From assembly GCA_963921425.1 (NCBI GenBank), contig OY992833.1, positions 14,673,738-14,737,737 on the forward strand: DNA of 64,000 bases. The letters run 5' to 3'. Source of the DNA: Dryas octopetala (lineage: Eukaryota; Streptophyta; Magnoliopsida; Rosales; Rosaceae). The translations under genes and the position numbers were made by a program. The number at the start of each line of letters is the position of its first letter. The first letter of the stretch is position 1. Under the pieces are notes generated by a model that was not told the DNA's origin, did not search any database, and saw only the letters and a program-made list of their open reading frames with translations. Shown here piece after piece: positions 49,399 to 62,142 of the stretch.

Positions 49399-49784
49399 GG
49401 GCAAACAACCATTTTAGCCCATGTAGTTTTGTGGTTGTTTTAATTTTGTCCATGTTGTTTCAATTGTTTCATTCAAGTTCTTGTAGTTTCGACATCATTT
49501 CAATCAAGTCCAAAGTTAGATTTCCATCAAGGTTTTAGATGATAGAACCATTAAGATAGGGTTATAATGGTCCAAGAATAAAAAGATTGTTGTCGTTGGC
49601 TTTTGATTGAAACAATTATACCCCTACTTTAACGATTCTACCATTTAAAAACTTGACGGAAATATAATTTTGAACTTGATTGAAATAATTTTGAAACTAC
49701 GAGGACTTTATTGAAACAATTGAAAAAACGAGGACGAAATTGAAATAACCACCAAACTACAGGAATCAAATGGTTGTTCGCCTT
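49399..49784. mobile_element. Mutator-type MITE, 386 bp, 9-bp target duplication
   Basis: The left end (gggcaaacaaccattttagc) and the inverted right end (aaggcgaacaaccatttgat) match, with inverted similarity over about 80 bases each side (ttgtttcaattg and its inverse). A perfect 9-mer AAAAAAGTT flanks it (49390-49398 and 49785-49793). The 9-bp duplication suggests the Mutator superfamily. Confidence 0.8.
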
Positions 49785-51190
49785 AAAAAAGTTAGTTATT
49801 AAGTTTAGGCAGACCCCTTGTATTGAGAGATCCCTTATTAAAGGTTAAAAAATGGATCTCTTGTAAGACCAACTCCACATTATATTTTGATGATAAGAAT
49901 CGTCTATATTTTAGGTCTTCATTTGATTAAATGATCATCATTTCAAGTGTTTACTGAAAATATTTTGTTCGTCTATTTATTTGATCAAAGTTAGATAGTT
50001 CAATGGTTTTCAATTTGTCTAATTTTTTGAAGGATGATATTTGAATAAAGACCTACAAAATAAACAGTTTGGATCGTTAAAATACTATATGGAGTTGAAC
50101 ATGAGACCTCTTCTAATATTGAGAAGAGATGTACCACTAAGCACAAGCTAGTTGGTTCATGGTAGTCAATTTCATAAAAATAAACCTTCATTTTTTTCTT
50201 TGCTTGGAACCGGACTAAGCTTATCTAACTTATCATCAATAGTCTATTTATTTAAGGGAAATTTAAAGTTTAGTCTATTTTATGAGCCTTTCTTAGACTA
50301 ACCGGTAGTGATTTAAAGTTTTTAATTAAATCTTTTTATTTTTCTTCTTTGACGGCTTTATGTTATTTTTCATCTTGTTTACAAGGTACAAAGATGTGGG
50401 TTTCAAATTGGACTCCAATAATTTATTTTATCTGCATTTCCTACCGTTAAATCATAATGAATGTTACCGTTAATGATTCATGGCATGAAGATTCCTCATC
50501 TTACTTACAAGGTACAAAGATGTGGGTTTCAAATTGGACACCAACAATTCAGTTATTTTATCTGTATTTTCTATCATTAATATATATCATAATGACTTTA
50601 GAAAATTTGGATTAAACACTAAATATCAATAGTTTTTTAGAAAAATAGTAAGACACTAATTTTTTTTAGTTTAGGTACTAACTTAGAGTAAGAAATTTTG
50701 GATTAGGTCACAAATTGGTTTGATATATAGTTATGACTGTCGAATAGTTACAACTGTTACTGTTTCAAATTTATAAGGGTTTAATGTTTTTGATTTAGGC
50801 TTAGGGGATAAAGTCTTATAAAGTCTTACAAATATTGAAAAAATAACAAATCAATAAAAAAGTTATAACAATTAGATAATCATAGTTCGGTATAATTATG
50901 TTTTAAAAAGTTGGTACTTAAACTGAAATTTAATATTTAAAGTAAAATGATATAAATATTTTAATAGTTAAAATAAAAAAATATTATAATTTAGTACTTA
51001 AAGTCAACGAATCTTAATGACTTTTACCAATGATTCATTTCTTTTAAGAGAAACGGTCAAATACTATAATAAATGCAATAGGCCCACGTGCCATCTAGAT
51101 TGCAAGTTGCAAGAACGAGGAAGTGAGGGTGACCTAATCTTAATAAGGAGAGCTGGCGTGAAAATGTTATATATAAGAACTTGACAGTTG
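49785..51190. other. Non-coding spacer with repeats
   Basis: AT-rich. Bases 50233-50340 match, in reverse complement, 58970-59050 (tcactaccg.tyttagtctaag). No gene is supported. Confidence 0.5.
50379..50595. repeat. Direct repeat of about 125 bp
   Basis: The phrase acaaggtacaaagatgtggg followed by tttcaaattgga and a similar TTATTTTATCTG stretch occurs near 50379 and again near 50505. Confidence 0.75.
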
Positions 51191-51290
51191 GAGAAATTGG
51201 TATAAGAGTTCTCATTGATAAAACCCTCATAACAAATTAAGAAATGGGTGGGACATAGAGTCCTTTAAAGATCCTGGAAAACATAGCAAG
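51191..51290 (+). pseudogene. Relic of a TNL resistance gene, MHD region
   Basis: Bases here (gaaattggtataagagttct, then aagaaatgggtggga and gatcctggaaaacatagca) match the end of the NB-ARC exon of the intact gene near 57572-57710. A deletion of some 25 bases has removed the MHD part. There is no frame of useful length. Confidence 0.7.
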
Positions 51291-53625
51291 TATGACCACA
51301 ATTGTGGACCTGTGGTCACATGAGGATGTCTCATGTACGTCCTAATTAATGAATAATATATGCTAAAACTAAACTTAAAGAATAAAGATGAATCCATTTC
51401 TCAAAATCTTAAAGTACCTGCAACATTTAAGTTTTTCTGTATAATGCGCCTTGCTTATTCCTGTTCTCGATCTTAATTAATTTAGGGAACGTACCCAAGA
51501 AGTTGAAGGCGCGCATGTTCTTGAGTTGCCACAAGTAGAAGAAACAAGATTGAGTGCTCAATATTTCTCAAGCATGAAGAAATAAATTTCTTAAGGCCCT
51601 TGGATATATATCAAGTAAATTAGTAAAAAGTCACAAAAATTTGTACACTTCACTCATAAATTCATGTAAAAAATCTATTTATTTTTAAGCCACAAAAAAT
51701 GACTTAAAACTAAATTTTTAGTTATAATATAGTATGTAAACTCTCACAGAATTACAGTTTATTTAGTTACGATGCATTATGTAAAAAGTTGCACTTTATT
51801 TTATTATAATACATTATGTAATTTTTGTAAAATTACAATTTATTTAGTTATGATATAGTATATATATAAAGAGTTATACTTTATTTGATTATGATGAGTA
51901 TTGAATATTATTGAATGCTCCATACTTTATTTTCTTGAATTGTGGCTTTAGAAATATTTTTTGTGGCTTAAAAATAAATAAATTAGAAATTTGAGTTTAT
52001 GACTAAAAAATGTTGTATGTTGTAGCATTAATAAAGATCGAACTCATATATATCTAACATATTAAAGTTTCTAAACTGGCCATGAATGGCATCAGCACCC
52101 ACTAAAACCTGTGTGGTCAAGTATCTGACCCGCATAAACCTTGTTGAAATTAACATATATGTTACAGCCGCATTGAACAACTTTGTATAGGGATGAGGTA
52201 TCATGAGGTATATAATTGTTTTCCACATCGCATGAGTACCTTTGGAATATGTAAAATACAAGCACATGGGTACCGTGTCCTGATTTGTAAGCCAGTTTTG
52301 CAAGGATAAGTATAGTCATGGGTATAACAAAATCTAAACCCTGTGTTTGGTTTATACTCGTTGGCTATTCTACATATAGGAGACTGTAATTAATCTAATG
52401 GAAGGAGCAATGCCCAATGATCTTGATTCTTGAATGCTTGTCCTCACTAGAAGAATTGGATCTAAATGGCGAAACATCAGTTTTAGCATACCTGCCAGTA
52501 TTCTTGAATGCTTAGCATACAGACTAGACTTCATGTATGGAATATGTAGGAGTAGATGGTTTTACATCAATAGAAGCTAGCTAGCAATCCCAGTTCAATG
52601 TGCAAACTGCAAACTTCATATATATCTGGCGGATTATGTCTTTTTAATTGAACCAAATTTTCTGAATATTTACTGACTTAAACATGTCATCAGTTTCTCT
52701 CTAGAATATTTACTGACTTAAACATCGGATATTCTTTGTCTTGCACTTAAACATTTAGGTGAATTATATACTAAAGTCTCCAGTACTCTTTGGAGTTCGA
52801 CCCAGGTGAAGCTATCCAACTAATTAATATGAGCTATATGATCTCTTGTTTTCTTTACATTTCTGCATAAAATATTACGCTAGTTTTCCATTTTTTATTT
52901 TATAATCTGCTTTTGCTCCATGATCGACATTGCTGATGATATGATCGATGTTATTCTTTGGCTAATTTGATTTTGGGTTTTAAAAATTTGGGAAAGTTGA
53001 AGGGAGATGAAAGTTGTACCTTGAACTTGAACACATAATAAATAGTGCAAATTACAACTTACACCCTTAAAGTTGTTAGTTTATGAGTTAGTAGTTAATA
53101 AGTTTTACTATTACAGTTAATTACTAAGAGTATATAAAGTCATGTTCTCTCACTCTGTAATACTTACATGAAGTAATGTAGTCTCTTTAGATTTTTCTTA
53201 CTCTCTCTCCTCTCTTACTCTCATTTTTTCAGCAATCCTAACAAAAGTTTGGTGTGTTTCACAACTTGCACTCTATCGATTCAATTTTTTCAATTTAGTA
53301 TTTAACGTTTTAATTATTTACAATTGACTATTGTTGTCTGATCATCAACTACCCTGATGGTTAGACGTTAATTGATGACGTGATAATTTATTTACGAAGC
53401 CATCATGAGTCATGCAGGTACACAGCTGTGGGTATTTTGTTTGGGTTGATCCTCTCATGCGTGATGGTGCAAAATTAATACTCATACTTGGGTTGTTATG
53501 GAACTTAGGAAGGACACATAAAAGGGAAAATGTACTTTGGACACTCTGGTAGCTTCATGGGTAGTCAATTGGAAGTAAGTAATGCGTTTGGAAAATTTCG
53601 TAGATGTAAAGTCAGAAGCACGGGT
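51291..53625. other. Non-coding spacer
   Basis: AT-rich sequence with a short LRR relic (listed apart). Nothing else is recognised. Confidence 0.5.
52405..52520 (+). pseudogene. Relic of an LRR segment of a TNL gene
   Basis: The translation near 52432-52475 reads ECLSSLEELDLNG, an LRR unit like CLEELDISGTA in the intact gene near 59745-59775. Stops lie on both sides. With the MHD relic 1.1 kb upstream and in the same orientation, it suggests a decayed tandem TNL. Confidence 0.55.
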
Positions 53626-54313
53626 AGACCTAGCAAACGGTTGTGTTTTATGGATTCAAGTCAAACTCGACATGACTAACGGGTTCATCCGACATGACCC
53701 AATAACGTTCGGGTGGTAAAAACCTCAAACTAGATACGACCCGAAAATTATCGGGTATAATTGATTGACCAGTTTCATCCGAAAAAAAAACCTAATATAT
53801 TTTTTAAGTAAAAATATAATTATTTTAATAAGATTTCATTAAACAAAAGAAGAAGAGAGAGAGAGAGACGATCAATGGAGAGGAGAGACCGAGAGTGGCG
53901 ATCCAGAGGAGATGACACAATGGAGAAGAGAGAGAGGATCGATGGAGATGAGAGATTAAGAGAGACGATCGATGGAGAGAGGAGCCCGAAAGAGAGCCAG
54001 AGAGGTGGAGGCACAATTTTTGGTTTTGAGAGTGAAATGAAGCTTAGTTTTTTATTAGGTTAGGGTGTGGGTGTGTGAATGTGATTACATGTGGTAGGGT
54101 GTAGAATATGGTCTTAACATAATTACTAAAATGCTCTTTCCTTAACGGGTGAAACGGGTAACTGTAAATTGACCCGACCCATTATTTTAACGGATCTCTA
54201 ACGGGTGACACTGATATCAACTTGACCATATAACCTCGAACCCAAACCCATAAATTTTCGTGTGATGTTGTGTCATTTCGTGTTACCGGGTCGTGTGTGT
54301 TTTCCCCAGGTCT
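53626..54313. mobile_element. Probable MITE, about 690 bp, upstream of the TNL gene
   Basis: Left end AGACCTAGCAAACGG and inverted right end AGACCTGGGGAAAACAC are related. Flanks match as aagcacgggt (53616-53625) and aagcacgcgggt (54314-54325), a duplication with a small insertion. The interior has mirrored gacccg/cgggt phrases and a GA-rich patch. The superfamily is uncertain. Confidence 0.55.
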
Positions 54314-54640
54314 AAGCACGCGGGTTTGGACGATTTCATAGATGTAAATTCACCGTCTGCCGACATCAATCTGCATTTGACCAGCTGCTTCGATTTATAA
54401 TTGGCAGATTATGGTTGGTTTGTATCTTTTCAGACCCCATTAGTCTTAAATTTGGCAGGAAATGTCTTTTTTGTTTGGCCCACTGGCAGGAAATGTCTTT
54501 GGTCAATTAATGCATTTGTCATGTTGAACAAATCCAGAAATTGCTATAACATATCGGTAACCAAGCCTTATAAGAAGAATTAAATGCAAATTTTATTCCC
54601 ATTCTCAGATTTTGCATACAACTCTTTTTGTAATCTTCGC

Positions 54641-54647
54641 TATAAAG
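54641..54647 (+). promoter_or_regulatory. Candidate TATA box of the TNL gene
   Basis: TATAAAG lies 42 bases before the start codon at 54683. If used, the 5' UTR would be only about ten bases, so either the leader is very short or the true promoter is elsewhere. Confidence 0.3.
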
Positions 54648-54682
54648 AGACCAGTACGTAACACCTTTGCAGTACTCTTTCA

Positions 54683-57600
54683 ATGGCCAACCAAACAGCC
54701 TCATATATTCCTTCTCTGTCATCATCGTCGTCTTCTTCTTCTTCTTCTTCTTCTTCTTCTTCTTCTTCTCCGACCCCTCACAGGACATACGACGTCTTCC
54801 TCAGTTTCAGAGGTGAAGACACCCGCAGAAACTTCACAGACCATCTATATGCTGCTTTGAATCGGAAAGGAATATTCACGTTTAGGGATGATGAACAACT
54901 TGAGAGAGGAAAAGCCATAGCGCCAGAACTCTTAAAAGCAATTGAGGAGTCAAGATATGTAATTGTCATTCTTTCACAAAATTATGCCAATTCAACATGG
55001 TGCTTGGATGAGCTTGCCAAGACTATGGAATGCATGAAAGTGATGGGACAGAGAGTACTCCCAGTTTTCTATGATGTAGATCCATTTGAGGTACGAAAGC
55101 AAACAGGGAGTTTCGAGAAAGCCTTCTCCAAGCATGAAGAAGCTTCTAAAGACAATACAAAGGTGCAAAGGTGGAGAGCTGCACTTACTGAATTAGCCAA
55201 TATCTCTGGATGGCATTTACAAGATGGGTAAAGTTAATTACTATTCTTCTTTTATTACTGAATTTTTTCTTTGAATTAATGTTTTTTATTTTTTTCTGTC
55301 TGAGCTTAAGTGTCGTTGGTGGGATGGGGTGAGGCTAGGTCCTAGATTTAATTCCCCTCGTAAAAAAAAAAAAAAATGATAGGAAGTATACAAGGCACCC
55401 TTTATTGAGTTTCACTTGGGATCCATTTGGATGGAATGATTTAGGAGTTTTTGTTTAATTTGTTGTTTCGAGGTAATAACAAGAAAATGAATATAGTAGA
55501 GAAAACAATCTGTTATTATATATTAACAATATTGAAATTTCTCTTTCATCTCAAAGACAATCAATATTGAAATGACTAATACCAAAAAGCTACAACAATA
55601 ATTTGTATTATAGGGTTAGCAATTAGAGGCCAAGAAACCTAATAAGAAAAAACCGAAAAATTTAAAAAATTCCAGAAGTTACCAAAAATAAAATTAAAAG
55701 AGCTGGATTTGGTTAAGATCCAAAAAATACCTATATCCAAATTCTTGATAAACCTTCTGCATATATTTCCTACTAGAATTTATTAAGATAACAAATCGTT
55801 CCCCAAATTTTACTAAAACATCCCTACCGAATTATTAAGAAAACAAGATTTTGCTAAACTAAAATCCGAACATGTGGCCTTTATCACCCCCTGATGGGCT
55901 GATAGCAGCTAATTGAACACAAACATTTATTGCTTGGTCAACTATATATGTGCATTTATGTTAACATGAATAAAGCAAAATTCCTAAGAAGTGTGAAAAA
56001 GACATTAATATTGTCTGTCCTTTATTATATTTGAGAAGCTATCTTAATGTTACAAGCTCTATAATCAAGAAAACAAATAACTCTTTGTAAAAAAATATAT
56101 CACTTGTTAGCAGTACGTAGCATTTTAAAGCTAACCAGTTAATAAAATAATATGGTACTTACATTCTTTTGGGACCACTATACAATTACTTGATGTCATA
56201 ATTCAAACCGTTCATTTTTTAGACCATCATTCGAAGATCATTTTTGTAAAAAATCAACTAAATTAGAAATTGTTTAATTAACTATATATCAATAAGTTAA
56301 TTGTGTAGAAATATATAGATGAACACAAATTTTTTTTATAAACATTGAAATGATTGTGATGATAATCAAATAATTAAATAATTTCCAATTTGAATGATAT
56401 TTTGCAAGGAGATCTTTAAATGAGGACATAAAAAATAAATGATTTGGATTATGAAATGTAGTAGACCAAAAAATAATAGTCAGCACCATATTATCTTACT
56501 AACTAATTAATTAGCTCTAGAGTAGTTTTAATTTGGACTTGTCAACTGCCACTCATATAAATAAAAGATAAAATCTCTGATCCTTTTTTAATCAAAACCA
56601 CGAAAAAGAAACTTTAGAAACGTTCCATATCTTTATATGATATATTAATTAAGATAGATATTTATTTTTTGCAGATATGAATCCAAAGTTATTCAAGATA
56701 TTGTAGAAAATATTTTCACTGAATTAAATCAAACAATCTCAAGTGTACCTCGGGATTTAGTTGCAATTGATTCCCACATGAACGAAATGCTTTCATACTT
56801 GCACATAGGGTTGCATGATGTTCGTATCGTAGGGATTTGGGGGATGGGCGGAATTGGTAAGACAACTATTGCACGAGCAGTTTCTGAAAGGATACTTCAT
56901 CAGTTTGACGGTTACAGTTTTATTGCGAATGTTAGAGAGGCAATTAAAAAGCAAGGTGCAGTTCATTTACAAGAACAACTTCTTTCAGACTTGCTAAAAA
57001 GTACTGTAAATATACAGGACATTGAGATGGGAAAAAATTTAATAAGTCATAGACTACGTACTAAAATGGTTCTTATCATCCTTGATGACGTGGATCAGTT
57101 AGAACAATTGGAAGCATTATGTGATCATAGTTGGTTTGGTTCAGGAAGTAGAGTTATCTTAACATCAAGAGATCAGCATTTGCTGAGCACATTTGGAGTG
57201 GATAAAATGTATAAGGTTAAGGCATTAACTGATGTTGAAGCTCTCCGGCTCTTTAGTTGGAAAGCCTTCAAGAAAGACCAGGTTGGAGAAGATTTTCTCG
57301 AGCTATCTAAGAATGCTGTAAACTATGCTTGTGGCCTTCCATTGGCTCTAAAAGCTTTGGGTTCGTTCCTTTTTGGTAGAAATAAAAAAGAATGGTCAAG
57401 TGCATTGGATAGACTAAAAGAAAATCCTGACAGAACAATTATTGATGTGCTTAAAGTAAGTTTTGATGGATTACTAGAAGTGGAAAAGAAAATATTTTTG
57501 GACATTGCATGTTTCTTTAAAGGAGAGAGTAAAGATCATGTAACAAGAATACTATGTGACTTCTATCCAGAAATTGGTATAAAAGTTCTCATTGAAAAAT

Positions 57601-60600
57601 CTCTAGTAACAATTACATTTGGAAAATTGTGGATGCATGATTTGATTCAAGAAATGGGTTGGGAAATTGTTCGGCAAGAATGTCGTGAAGAGCCTGGCAA
57701 ACGTAGCAGGTTGTGGCTTCCTAAAGATATCATCCATGTACTTGTAAATAATGAGGTAAGAGATTAGTATAAATATACTTTTAAAGATTGTTAAAACTAA
57801 TTTATCGTCTTTGTATGTTGTTATATCCATGTGCGGGCAACTTATTTTTCATTGATCTTCTTTATTAGGGAACAAGTACAGTTGAAAGTATAGTTCTCGA
57901 TTTGCCAAAAGAAGAGGAGGTTCAGTTGAATGTTGATCCCTTCTCAAAGATGTGCAAGCTAAGATTGCTCAAAATTCGTAATGTGCACTTTTCTGGATAC
58001 CTTAACTATCTTTCTAATGAGTTACAACTTCTGGAATGGCCTGGATGCCCTTTAAATTCTCTGCCATCAAACTTTGATCAGTCACATAAGCTTGTTGAAC
58101 TCAACATGGATTCGAGCCGCATCAAACAGCTATGGAGGGGAAATAAAGTAAGATCATAATTTTATGCATGTTTGTATAATTGTATTAGTGAATACATATC
58201 ATAAAGTAGAGGACTGATTATTTTTGGTACTTTTAGACCCCACAACCATACATAAAACTAAAATAATAATACACAAGAATTCAATCGATTATAACAAATA
58301 CATTATTTGAGGACATCCCCATTAATTCATAATTCGTAACACATCAAAATTCCACCACATGTACAATAATGCATAATTGGTACATTTTTTCATAATAGAT
58401 CATTCATAATTGGTACACACTGCACTCGAAACAGATCCCAAAGAAAAAACATAAATTCAAAATTCTCAAAAAAGGAATATGTTTGACTTGGTCACTTGGT
58501 CAATATATCTTATTTTCTATCATTATATTTAACACTATGACAATGGGCACTAGCGACATTTCCTAAAAATGTAGTACAGTTAGCTTATAAAAATAAGAGA
58601 TAATTAGGTTTCTTTTAGAAAAACAGTTTTTAAATGGAGATCGATGGTGTTTTAAAATTTATAAGAAAATCATTTAAATTCATAATAATTTATAAAAAAA
58701 TCTTTTTAATTCATAATAATTTATAAGAAAATGCTTTTAATTCATAATAAAGTCCTTTTAATTTATAAGAAAATCATTTTAATTCATAATAAAGTTCTTC
58801 CCCGATTTGAAGGGTATTTTCTCCTATTTGAAGGGTATTTCCCCTCCTAGAGTGTAGAGTGGGCTTTGTAAAGGCTGCATGTTAGGTTTTAACTTCGAGA
58901 TTTTGGGTGGAGTCCAAAATTTTGGAGTTAAAATCTAACATAAACCCGTCAAAAAAGAAAAATAAAATGACTTAATTAAAAACCCTAAATCACTACCGAT
59001 CTTAGTCTAAGAAAGACTCATAAAATGAACTGGATTCTAAGTCTCAATAAAAATAATTAAGTAGACAAATTGTTGAATGGGAGACATACTTATAATTCAA
59101 AAGAAAAAAAATAGTAATTGGACTTCTGTCTAAAAAAATATTAATGAGGGAGTTATGTCTAACTTTTTATTAATCATTTTTCAATAAATTAGTTATTTAT
59201 TTCAAATCATATGATAATTTTTGCAAACTATATATATCAGTGTTGGAGCGCATTACAGTTGATCAATCTGAGTCATTCTCAATACTTGGTCAGTACCCCA
59301 AACTTCACCGAAGTTCCAAATTTGGAAACATTGGTGCTTGAAGGCTGTACAAGTTTGGTTGAGGTTCACCCATCCATTGGAGTTCTCAAAAAACTTATTT
59401 TGTTGAATATGAGAAACTGCACATCTGTTGCGAGCCTTCCACCTTCCATCAGTTTGGAATCTCTTATAACTTTGATTCTCTCAGCATGTTCAAGACTCAA
59501 GAAGTTTCCTGAAATTGAAGGGGATATGAAAAGCTTGTTGGAGCTTCATTTAGATGGGACTGCCATAGAGGAATTACCTCCATCAATAGAACGTTTGACG
59601 GGTCTTACTTTGCTGAATTTGGGAGACTGCAAGAACCTTTCGCATCTTCCAAGTACCATTCATTATTTGAAATCTCTGAAAACTCTCATTCTAACAGGTT
59701 GCTCGGAACTTGATGATATACCTGAGAATCTAAATTGTGTGGAATGTCTGGAGGAGCTTGATATAAGTGGAACTGCTATAAGAGAATCATCGTCCATTGT
59801 AGGTATGAAGAATCTAAAGTCTCTATCAATCCAAGGATGTAAAGATATACCTTCAAAATCATGGCATTCATTCTTTAATCGTTGGTGGTGGCGTAGAAAG
59901 AGCCATGTCCCCAAGAACTTGTTGTTGCCTACTTCATTCTCAGGTTTAGCTTCTTTGACATATTTAAACTTAAGTGATTGCAATCTGATGGAGGGTGCAA
60001 TATTTCTCGATGATCTTGGCAGCTTATTGTCCTTAAAAGATTTAAATTTGACTGATAATAACTTTCTTCGCTTACCGGATAGCATCTCTCAACTGTCCAA
60101 GCTTGAAACTCTCACGTTGAGAAATTGTAAAAGGCTTCAATTGCTGCCTAAGCTTCCATTAAGTGTTCGACATGTGAATGCAGAAGATTGTACTTCACTA
60201 ACAGATTTCCCAAACCAATTCAAAGTATGGACTTCAGGTGTCTCGGGAATGACTACCGTCAATTCCCTCATTTCCACCAAGAATCAAGGATATACATCAT
60301 ATACTACTTCAGTACCGCCGAGAGATGTCTTAAGAAGAGACTACACTGTATCTACTGCATCCTTGAGAATGATGTCTGTCAGTATACCATCTGAGCATCA
60401 AGAATGTAAACCAAGCGTTGATGACTTGTTACTGCCAATTCAAGTGCTTCAAAAAGACTTTCAAGTCTCTCTCTCTCTCTCTCTCACTCTCACTCTCACT
60501 GATGATCATCTGTGTTTGTTTATTTCATAATTAATTACTTAAAATCCTTAATTTTCTGTTTTTCGTTACAGCTATTGGATTACAGGTCATATGCCATGAA

Positions 60601-61387
60601 CTCTCTTTTTCATAACAAAGAAATTCCAGAGTGGTTCAGCAATATATTTACTGGAAATTTCATAGAGGTCCCGCTACCTCCAGATCTGAAGGATGATAAG
60701 AAGTGGGTGGGGGTTGCTGCTGTTTGCTTAGTCAAGGGACATCCTGCTTTCTCCCACGCTGAATCAGATTCGCAAACTTCTAATTACTTCTGCGAATGCA
60801 CAGTGGAAACTCATGAATTTCAACTGAAACCACATCTCCGTGACATTAGATCAAAATCTCATGTACTTTGTTTTTTCTATATACCTTGTCGAGGCTTTCC
60901 AGAGAGGTTAAATAAATCAAGTGCGGTGGGGGCTTCATTTAAAACCAACAGCCTATGCATGGAGGTCCAGAAATGTGGGATTCGCCTTGTTTACGAGCAA
61001 GATGTTGCAGGGTTTGTCCAAACATTCTTGCACTGTTCTGAAGCTATTACCCGCCAATTACATCGAGTCCCTTTAATTACCTCAGAAAAACTTCAAATTA
61101 TCCATGCAAACGACTACCATCCAAATGAAGTTGATAAAGCTACATTTGAATCCGGATGGTTTAATCGAGTGGATAACATTCTGAGATGGTAGAATTTGAG
61201 AACTAAGCATTAATTAATTGCTTCTTATTCATTGATATGTGAAATAGAATTTTTCCATAATTTGATTTTTTTTTTCCTCATATTTGGTATATACGATTGC
61301 AGGGAGAAATATATAACTCCAATTTCCGAAGAAGGCTCCATAATTCTGCTGAGAAGGAACATTGAGTCAGTTCTTCCAAGATACCTT

Positions 61388-61429
<42 letters not shown>

Positions 61430-62057
61430 AAATTACTAATTTGTGCATTTTTCTGCATGCAGGAACTCAACCATTGGGTACAAACCTATAATTTTTCTGC
61501 AAGTGGAATCCCTGCGTGGTTCACCACCACTGAAGTTGGGCCCTCAGTGTCAATCCAGCTGCCTCAGAATCTACACAGGAGTAAGAAGTGGATGGGATTT
61601 GCTCTATCTGCATCACTTGCACTGGACCACCAGTCTCTAGTAAATACGGTTTATCGTGTTGGTTGTCGACTCCAAATTCGTGAACGTCATATAGATCTAG
61701 ACCTAAGTTTTAGATCCAATATATATGGTAAACATCAACTTTTGGTTTTATACTTACCACGGGCATTCCTTCCTGAATGGTTGACTCCAACATCATCATC
61801 AACAACAATCTGGACTGCCTATAGAGTCGAAGGTCCTGTTGCCAAGGTTCAAATATGTGGTTTCCGTATTTTGTACCAGCAAGATTTACAAGGGTTTGTC
61901 CAGACAATCACCAACTGCATATTACGCACCCCAGCTGCTCTCTTTGAATATTATAATGGAATGGTGGTACAACATTGGATACGTTTTATAAAATTGCGAT
62001 ATGGTGAAGTGCAAAAAAAAATTCTTCGAAAAGCTATCTCAAGAGATTATAGAAATA

Positions 62058-62142
<85 letters not shown>

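Noticed and set aside
54519-54788. Lys-rich minus-strand frame
   Set aside because: Complement of the polyserine microsatellite.
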